A stretch of DNA of 64,000 nucleotides, from NCBI GenBank assembly GCA_022414725.1, contig CM039464.1, forward strand, positions 38,062,308 to 38,126,307, given 5' to 3'. Below the pieces are notes generated by a model. That model worked only from the letters and a program-made list of their open reading frames with translations. It had not been told where the DNA came from and made no database searches. The position numbers and the translations under genes were made by a program. This stretch comes from Microglena sp. YARC (Eukaryota > Chlorophyta > Chlorophyceae > Chlamydomonadales > Chlamydomonadaceae). Positions 11,407 to 20,200 of this stretch are shown here, piece after piece. The stretch's first letter is position 1. Each line of letters starts with the position of its first letter.

Positions 11407-13135
11407 CATGTTTACTCCGCCCGCAGATGTTTAGCAGCCTGAAGGCTGATTGTCCATATCATCAAAATAAGACATTTAGACCGCCTTTCAACTGCATACA
11501 AACCTGTGATTAAATTCTACACTCAGCAGTTTGATGTAATAGTATTCTCTATACCTACGCATGTTTACCCACGCGCAGATGGTTAGCAGCCTTCAGGCTG
11601 ATACGGCAGTCCATGCCATCAAAACAAAACATGTAACGAATTAAGTAAATACACACCCAGTTAACCCAGTCAGTAATTCTTGGTACACCAACGCAGTGCA
11701 CTCACTCAGAAAAATTATAGGATATAAGCTGATCGGTATGCCCGGCAAGCACCCAGATTTTACCGCATGCTTACACCCATGAGCAGAGCCGTATGTTTTT
11801 TGCATGCTCTGAGATTTTAATTATTGGAAAGGTATACTGACTCATAGCACGATATGCTTTGTTTTCCTTGTCATACACCCTGCTTCGATGGACCTCTCAG
11901 TTTATGTGTTTTGGAACCACGCAGCAGAAAAGCAATGGTTTCTTTGAAGAACGATCTTGTGAATGCGTTGCCAATATCTGTTGAATAAATTGCTTTTTGC
12001 AAGATGGGAAGCAGCCAAATTGCTGGCTGGAGCCTTGTGACCACGTTTAAGTTCAGGTTACATTCTGCACTATGTTTGATTGTGGCTCAGTATTGTTTAT
12101 ACTGCCAGGTAACTGCCCATGTTTACTCCACCAGCAGGCGGTGAGCAGCCAAAATGCCGGTAAACAGAGGAATACAAACGAATAAACAACCCAGTCATCA
12201 CTAGGACTCAAGGCAACTATGGGGAGGGAAGGGGCATGGTAGATTATCTGCATGGTCTCATACCCTAGGTCCCTAGCTGTCGAAGTATGATCCCGATTAA
12301 TACAGTGCGCTCCCTGGATTACGTGGGTACCACACGGGGGGGACTTGGGATGGAAGACGGTGATCAGCCTAGAGTTGGCTGAACAACCATGTAACAATCC
12401 AGTCCAATCTAGATGTTCGATTTCTACCAACTTCCAAGCCTAGGCCCTACTGAGCCATTGTAAATATATACAATTCCCAGGCAGTTGCCAACACTTGACA
12501 GTCGTATGGCACTTGATGCTGAAGGGATAAAGCCCACATAGACGGATGGATTCAAACCCTGGACCCTGAAGGAACCAGGTTGATTTGAACCCTGATTTGA
12601 ACCTTGGTCCCTGCAGGGCCATCACTAAATCCTTCAATATGCACTATATATCCTATTACTACTATATTAATTATTCAATCATTTGTACTTTACTATAGTC
12701 AGTACTGAAGTAGGATTCGCTCTTCGTCCGGTTGATTTGCGCAGGTGGCTGGACCAGCCCATTTGCACTTACCCATAATTGTGGACCTGGACATGTCTTC
12801 AATATACACACCAGTGTGGTGACATTCTGTATTCAAGAGTGCTGCATAGAAGGGCTTGTACTGCGCACACTTACTGAGCCAGCAAACAGCCAGCAGCCTG
12901 AAGACTAAAGTTGAACAAACATAAACCTGCACCCTACCGAGGCCGCCTGCAACAACGCTTATACACAGGAGATTCGGGAATACCCAGGAAAAGTGGCAAG
13001 AATGTACAACTCAGCTCTGATTAAGCATTAGTAGCAGTACTGAGTAATGGTACTACCACTACTACTAGTGGTTGTACTTCTACTAGACCTGTTAGTAACT
13101 AGTAAACACGGTATACATTATACTTGCATTTCTCA
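11407..13135. other. Intergenic, decayed copies of dispersed repeats
   Basis: Besides the hairpin-core dispersed repeat (11407-11640, 12100-12150, 12860-12940) and one GCCAAATTGCTGGCTGGAGC copy near 12013, there is no structure I can name. No open frame here looks like a gene. Confidence 0.45.
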
Positions 13136-13139
13136 CCCA

Positions 13140-13440
13140 CACGCCAGCGCAATGCATAAGGATTTGGACATGTAATTTTTTGGCAGAGCCCCCTCTTCAA
13201 GGGGGCGGGCGGGCGGCCAGGGTTATCCATTTGTCTGTCTGTGTGACCGAACGTCTGACCAAGACGAAGCCTGACACGTCAGCCAACGGTCTTGTAACTA
13301 ACTTGCCTCCGTTGCCACCTGTCGCTCAGTTGCAAACACGCTCCACCAATTTTTAGCGTCGCTTGCGATGCTGCATATAACTTGTGCACCTTCACGCCAG
13401 CGCAATGCATTAGGAAATGGGCACGTACATTTATAATCGG
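13140..13440. repeat. Dispersed ~220-bp repeat with G/C hairpin end (copy 1)
   Basis: The family has one end with GGCGGAGCCCCCTCTTCAAG-type hairpins, a middle CCTGACACGTCAGCCAACGG, and another end CACTCCGCCAATTTTTAGCG followed by a TCGCNTGCGA palindrome. Other copies are at 28385-28590, 39245-39460, 39490-39715 and 49050-49275, in both orientations. No target duplication was visible, so the class is undetermined; a hairpin end could suggest a Helitron-like element but the CTRR terminus is not evident. Confidence 0.7.
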
Positions 13441-13574
13441 GTTGCATAATGCCCAGGTGTAACATTAGGGAAGGCAAAAAGCTTTTGTATCAGGCTGCTT
13501 GATATATCGGGCAGCATGATTTTAGTATCGGGCTGCACGATTTCCATTACATTTGGGGTGTTCATGTCTAAGTG

Positions 13575-13745
13575 CTTATTGGGGGGTGGGGTGGGGTCGG
13601 GGGGGTGGGGACCCGCCTGATGCCTGATGGATGGTGGTGGTGGTGGAGGGCGGTGGTGGGTCAGGATCAGGCTGGTGAGGTGATTCAGGATGAGGGCCTG
13701 GGGTGGTGGTGGAGGGGGTGGATGTACCTTATTTGGTGGACAGAC
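13575..13745 (+). other. G-rich GGT/GGGG tract
   Basis: Runs of GGGGTGGGG and (GGT)n make up most of this stretch. It is low complexity, and open frames on either strand are Trp/Gly or Pro/His translations. Confidence 0.6.
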
Positions 13746-14736
13746 CTGCGTGATGCAAGACAGAGACTTCGGACTGCCGAAACGTTTATCGGGGTGCCTG
13801 CAACTGAAGCTATGCATCTGCAATCCATGAACGCTTTGAATCGTGTATGCCTGATGCTCAAGCCAAGCATCTGCAATCCATTAACGCTTTGAATCGTGTA
13901 TGCCTGATGCTCCAGCCAAGCATCTGAAATTCGAAACCGTTTCCCACACCTGGGAGCCCGATGGACAAAAACGGCTCAAAACGTTTAGACTAGGGTTTGT
14001 CCGATAATTCAGGCGTGTGCATTAAGCTGCTCCACGCACAGCGCCTACCGAGTATCCGGTGGGTCTGCCGATAATGAAAGAATTTACCAGACACCTCTCT
14101 CGGTGCTGATATGCCTGTGGCTAAGAATCAGATCGCCCAGAGATGTCTGAGTGATGTAGCAGCTTCTAGGCAGGTCCTTTCACTCACCCTTGGGCCAAGC
14201 CTTAAGCTAGCAAGTGTGTCTGAAAGCTGGCCTGACAGGCATTCCATAGCAGCTATAATCTGTGGGATCGACTCAGTTGCTGGCTCATGGAGCTAGATGG
14301 AGCTAGGCTAATCCACCAACACCTGTCAACCCTATTTAGCTCATTGCCGGGGCATTTCCATTTTGACTACTTTTGGCTGGGATTTTCCTGCTCTTGGGAA
14401 CCGGGCTGCTAGCTACCGCCACCTTTTGGCTCCCACTGCTGACATCCAAACCCCTTTCAACTCGTCGCTGGCCCCTTTCCACTCCAACTACTCTTGGTAC
14501 TAGCTTGCAAGCTTGCGTGAGAAGGTTGATCTATCTGTTTGAGGCTACACATAGCAGCTTCTTAGCAGCCCCCCTTACACATTGGTGGGCTTAACCAGAG
14601 GCAAGCTAGTGCGTCTGAAAGCCGACATGACAGGCATTCCAATGCAGCTGAAAGTTGTGGGCTTAACCCAGTGTTTGGGGGCCAAAGGTCGGGCTGCTAC
14701 CCCTCCTGGCTTCATTTGCTGACATCCCAACCCTTT
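13746..14736. other. Region 3' of the SRPBCC gene, with foldback copies
   Basis: Two tandem ~57-bp copies with CATCTGCAATCCATNAACGC lie at about 13815-13925. A foldback-family copy starts at about 14157 with GTAGCAGCTTCTAGGCAGGT and ends near 14300 with TGGCTCATGGAGCTAGATGG. A further partly duplicated stretch follows at 14390-14730. No coding exon recognised. Confidence 0.5.
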
Positions 14737-15294
14737 TTAACTCGTTGCAGCCGCCTTGCCAGTTTGGCTTTTCTTGGTGCTAGTCTTTTTGGTCTTCGTG
14801 GACTTCTTCTGGGTCTTGGGCGCCGGGCTGCTAGCTGTCTCCACCTCAGGGCCCCCCTCAGCTGCCGCCCCTGCAGCTGCCTCTGCTGACGCCCTTGCTG
14901 ACGCCTCCTGCTCAGCCTCCTGCTCTGCTGACGCTCCGCTTCCACTTGCCACTGCCTCCTCTTCCACTTCCTGCCCTTCCATTTCCCGTCCTTCTACTTC
15001 CTCTCCTTCCTCCTCCTCCCATTCCCCTCCGTCCTGCTCCAATTTCCCTCTCGCCTCCATCCATTCCTGAAATTCCCATCCTACTCTCTCTATCTCTTTG
15101 GGGCTCTTGGCAGACTCCATGATCATCTGTCCGTCGATGCCTCCAGGGATGCCTAGGGGGGGCTCGCTGACACCTTCGGTGCGAGGTGGCGCGGTTTCAG
15201 GAGAACTTGCTATGGACTCTGCCAGCTCTTTGAACACTGCCAGATTCTCCTTGAAGATGTCTCGGAGGTTGGTCTCAATGCTGAAGGGTCCAAT
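14737..15294 (-). CDS. SRPBCC gene terminal exon with acidic/Ala/Lys tail
   Basis: Acceptor ATTGCAG, phase 0, stop TAA at 14739-14737. It encodes 185 residues. The first 30 (IGPFSIETNLRDIFKENLAV and on) form the last domain helix. A stretch of Glu runs (EEEEGEEVEG), an Ala/Glu-rich block and a Lys/Thr/Ser-rich end (KSTKTKKTSTKKS) follow. Low-complexity tail codons may be prone to repeat slippage. Confidence 0.78.
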   Translation of the reverse strand: MGPFSIETNLRDIFKENLAVFKELAESIASSPETAPPRTEGVSEPPLGIPGGIDGQMIMESAKSPKEIERVGWEFQEWMEARGKLEQDGGEWEEEEGEEVEGREMEGQEVEEEAVASGSGASAEQEAEQEASARASAEAAAGAAAEGGPEVETASSPAPKTQKKSTKTKKTSTKKSQTGKAAATS

Positions 15295-16293
15295 CTGCAA
15301 TCATAAGGATGGTGGTTATGATGAGGATGAAAATGGTGGTAATGCTGCTGCTGTTGTTAATGATCATGGCTCGTGGTGGTTATGATGAGGATGAAGATGG
15401 TGGTAATGCTGCTGCTGCTGCTGATAATGATCATGGCTTGTGGTGGATATGATGAGGATGAAGATGGTGGTAATGCTGCTGCTGCTTTTAATGATCATGG
15501 CTTGTGGTGGTTATGATGAGGATGAAGATGGCGATAGTGCTGCTGCTGCTGTAGTTAATGATCATGATCACGATCACGGATTTGGTGATGGTGGTGATGG
15601 TGTAGGTGTGTGAGGTGGGGGGGCTGCTTCCGCTGCAGATGGTAGGCCTCAACAAGGAGCAGGAAATTAATGAGGTCTACTCTTGGATTAAACAGGACTG
15701 CACACGCAGTAACAAAAAACAGGATCAGCATTCCGACCTGTTGGCTGATACAGGACTACATACAAAGTAACTAATACTCTAACTTGGCCTGGCTGATGGT
15801 GCTAGCTGGCTGGCTGGCTGGCTGGCTTTTACAGGACTACATACAAAGTAACAAACACGCTGACTTGGCCTGGCTGATGGTGCTAGCTGGCTGGCTGGCT
15901 GGCTTATACAGGACTACATAAAAAGCAACTAACACGCTGACTTGGCCTGGCTGATGGTGCTAGCTGGCTGGCTGGCTGGTTTGGTGCTACCTGGATTGGG
16001 GTGCCTAATGTGCCAATGCCCCCCACCCACGCACACACACAACACTTGAATGATCATGAAAGTAGCACCCCAACTTCACCCCGCAATGTCTTACACTGAG
16101 GTCTAGGAGGAGCAATGGCATGGCATGGTCGAATGTGAAGATCACACTGGTCCTCACTCCACATGGAGACTTCTTGGAAGGCTGCTCGATGAATTGGATT
16201 GAGCCTGCAGGTGGTGGTGGCGGCGTTCATGATGATGCTGGCGGCAGTGTACATAATGATGGTGATGATGATGATGGAGATGGCAGTGTACAC

Positions 16294-16324
<31 letters not shown>

Positions 16325-17200
16325 ATGATGGCGGCAGTGTATACAAAGATGATGGTGATGCTGGTGGCAGTGTGCACGATGATGATGGTGATCCTGGTGG
16401 CAGTGTGCACGATGATGATGGTGCTGCTGGTGGCAGTGTGCACGATAATGATGGTGATGCTGGTGGCAGTGTGCACGATGATGAAGGTGATGCTGGTGGC
16501 AGTGTACACAATGATGATGGTGATGCTGGTGGCAGTGTGCATGATGATGATGGTGATGCTGGTGGCAGTGTACACGATGATGCTGGTGATGCTGGTGGCA
16601 GTATACACGATGATGCTGGTGATGCTGGTGGCAGTGTACTTGATGATGATGGTGATGCTGGTGGCAGTATACTCGATGATGATGGTGATGATGGTGGCTG
16701 TATACACGATGATGGTGATGATGATGGAGGTGGCAGTGTGCATGATGATGGTGATGGCAGTGTACACGATCATATGATGATGATGATGATGATAATTGTG
16801 AGCGATAACGATCCTCACGCTCCCCTATCGGACACCACGTTTTCCTCATTGGTTACAATTGGTGGAGTCGTTGAGGGCTTGCTTGGAGCGATCGTTCACT
16901 TAGCACCCCGAGTTCGATCCCCACAAGAACCTAAGTGCAGATCGTCTGCTTGAGGGAATCTCCCTCGGCAGCAGGGGACCTGGCCGGGCTAGACGCGCAC
17001 ACCGATAGCGGGCGGTAGTCTTTCAAAAGAGGGGTGAAGTGTGAGCAATAACGATCCTCACACTCCCCTATCGAACACCACTTATTCCTCATTGGTTACA
17101 ATAATGATGACAATCACGATGATCACCCCCCCACACACACCACACACACTCCACCTAGATTCCCACACATACACTCCACCCCCTTCATCAGTGCCCCCCC

Positions 17201-17231
<31 letters not shown>

Positions 17232-20200
17232 ACCCACACATACACACGCTCAGACCCCCCCTTCCATTCCCCCCTGCATCCCATATGACTCACAGTAAGC
17301 ATTGCACATGCTCACCCCACCCCACCCCACCCTGCACACTCCACTCCACCCCACAGTCCCTCACATACAGCAGAGCTCAAGCCACACCAACCCACACTTG
17401 TCCTCTCCTCACCCCCGTACACCCCATTTCCCAACAGCATTGAACATGAGCACCACCCCCACTATGCACACTCCACTCCCCCCACAATCCCTCACACATA
17501 CCCCTACACCAGTGCCCAAGCCACCCACACTTTCCCTTTCCTCACCCCCATATACCCCTACACCAGTACCCAAGCCACCCACACTTTCCCTTTCCTCACC
17601 CCCATATACCCCAACACCAGTGCCCAAGCCACCCACACTTTCCCTTTCCTCACCCGCATATACCCCTACACCAGTGCCCAAGCCACCCACACTTTCCCTT
17701 TCCTCACCCCCATATACCTCTACACCAGTGCCCAAGCCACCCACACATCCCCTTTCCTCACCCCCATATACCCCTACACCAGTGCCCAAGCCACCCACAC
17801 TTTCCCTTTCCTCACCCCCATATACCCCTACACCAGTGCCCAAGCCACCCACACTTCCCCTTTCCTCACCCGCATATACCCCTACACCAGTGCCCAAGCC
17901 ACCCACACTTTCCCTTTCCTCACCCCCATATACCCCTACACCAGTGCCCAAGCCACCCACACTTCCCCTTTCCTCACCCCATACACCCCTACACCAGTGC
18001 CCAAGCCACCCACACTTTCCTTTTCCTCACCCCCATATACCCCTACACCAGTGCCCAAGCCACCCACACTTTCCCTTTCCTCACCCCCATGTACCCCATT
18101 TTCCTACAGCATGCACATGTGCTCCCGATCACATTTGACCCCCACTCAGGCCACTCCTCCCCAACGAGCTTACCATTAGCGGGCATTCCCCAAGTGCTCT
18201 CAAACTCAATCAGCTCATTTTCAACAACGATGGTTCGCTTGATGAGCATAATGATCTCCAGGACTGGCAGTTGGCCTGTGGGAAGCAGGTGAGTGGTGTT
18301 AAATAGAAGTTAGTACAAGTGAGCTCCACAGACATACATGTCCTAACGAGCACACAGCCAAGGCCAAAGCGACACACCATGTAAACCAAAGCAACTTAGA
18401 GCCTGTGACATACTGCAGCAGTACCACAAACGCGCACGTCCTGACAAGCACAACGCCAAGGCCAAAGCAAAACACAAACACACACCCAAAGCAAATGTGG
18501 GCCTGTACATACATATTGGAGCACTACAAGGACCTTACACATGCTGACTAGCACACAGCTGGAAAACAATGCTGAAGCCACACACAAATATATAAGGCAA
18601 CTTTGGGCCTGTAACAGGCTGGTGCACTACCACACACGTACACCTGACAAGCACACATTGGAAACCAATGCGACAACCACACACAAACATATTATGCAAC
18701 CTTGGGCCTGCAACAAACTGGAGCACTGCCTGTTACAAACTGGTGAACTGCCTGTTACAAACACTATCACAAATGTACTGGTGCACTACCACAAATGTAC
18801 TGGTGCACTACTACTACAAACGTACTGGTGCACTACCACAAACGTACACATGACAAGCAAACAGCCACAGCCACAGCCACAAACAAATAGCTCAGGCAAG
18901 CTTTGGCCTCAAACACTTAGTGGCACTATCCTAGCTTGGCATTGGCATGAGAGCAAAGCTGCAGCGACAGTCCAAGCCATGCACAAAAGGATAGGACTAA
19001 CCTTTACCAACAACATACAGGGGCCTGGCAGTGTCAAACACATACTGACATGCAAACAACCACAGCCCAAGCCACAAACACATAGCCAAAGCAAGCTTTA
19101 GTCTGCGACATGTTAAAGCACTATACTGAGCTTACATGTGCGAACAAAGCCACAACCACAGCCCAAGCCATGCACAAAATGATGACGTCTTTTGGCACAT
19201 TACATACAAGGGCGCTGCCAGTGACATAGAAATACTGACGTGCAAACAACCACAGCCACAAACAACTAGCCAAGGCAAGCTTTGGTCTGCAACATGTTGA
19301 AGCAATATCCTGACCTTGCACATCCCAACAAAGCCACAGCCACAGCCATGCACAAAATGATGGCATCTTTTGGTCCAGGACATACAAGGGCGCTGCCAGT
19401 GACATAGAAATACTGACGTGCAAACAACCACAGCCACAGCCCCAAACAAATAGCTTAGACACACTCTGGTCTGCTACATGTTGAAGCACTATCCTGAGCG
19501 TTCACAAGCGAACAAAGCCACAGCCACAGCCACAGCCATGCACAAAATGATGACGTCTTTTGGTCCATACATACAAGGGCGCTGCCAGTGTCATACGCAT
19601 ACTGACGTGCAAACAGCCACAGCCCAAGCCACAAACACATAGCCAAGGCAAGCTTTCTGCAACGAATTGAAGCACTATCCTGAGCTTTCACAAGCGAACA
19701 AAGCCACAGCCCAAGCCATGCACAAAATGATGACCTCTTTTGGCCCATAACATACAAGGGCGCTGGCAGTGACATAAACATACTGACATGCAAACAGCCA
19801 CAGCCAAAGCCACAAACAAATAGCCAAGGCAAGCTTTGGTCCATGACTTATTGAAGCACTATCCTGAGCTTACACATGCGAACAAAGCCACAGCCACAGC
19901 CCAAGCCACAAACAAATAGATAAGGCAAGCTTTGGTCCATAACATACAAGGGCGCTGGCAGTGACACACCCATACTGATATGCATACAGCCACAGCCAAA
20001 GCCACAAACAAATTGCCAAGGCAAGCGTTGGTCTGAGACGTATTGAAGCACTATCCTGAGCTTACACGTGCGAACAAAGCCACAGCCACAGCCACAGCCA
20101 CAAACAAATAGATAAGGCAAGCTTTGGTCCATAACATACAAGGGCGCTGGCAGTGACACACACATACTGATACGCATACAGCCACAGCCAAAGCCACAAA

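Noticed and set aside
14737..15294. Dynein heavy-chain linker fragment, suggested by the IGPFSIETNLRDIF segment
   Set aside because: Upstream exons that match in phase encode SRPBCC strands, and the segment fits that fold's C-terminal helix; no dynein motif is near.
16120..16953. 277-codon Asp/Gly/His repeat frame and its His-rich opposite strand
   Set aside because: A 33-bp GAT-rich minisatellite in an intron; its period explains the openness on both strands.
17302..18138. 278-codon proline-rich frame resembling a cell-wall glycoprotein
   Set aside because: It is a 54-bp minisatellite open on both strands and lies between two phase-matched exons of the minus-strand SRPBCC gene; no signal peptide.
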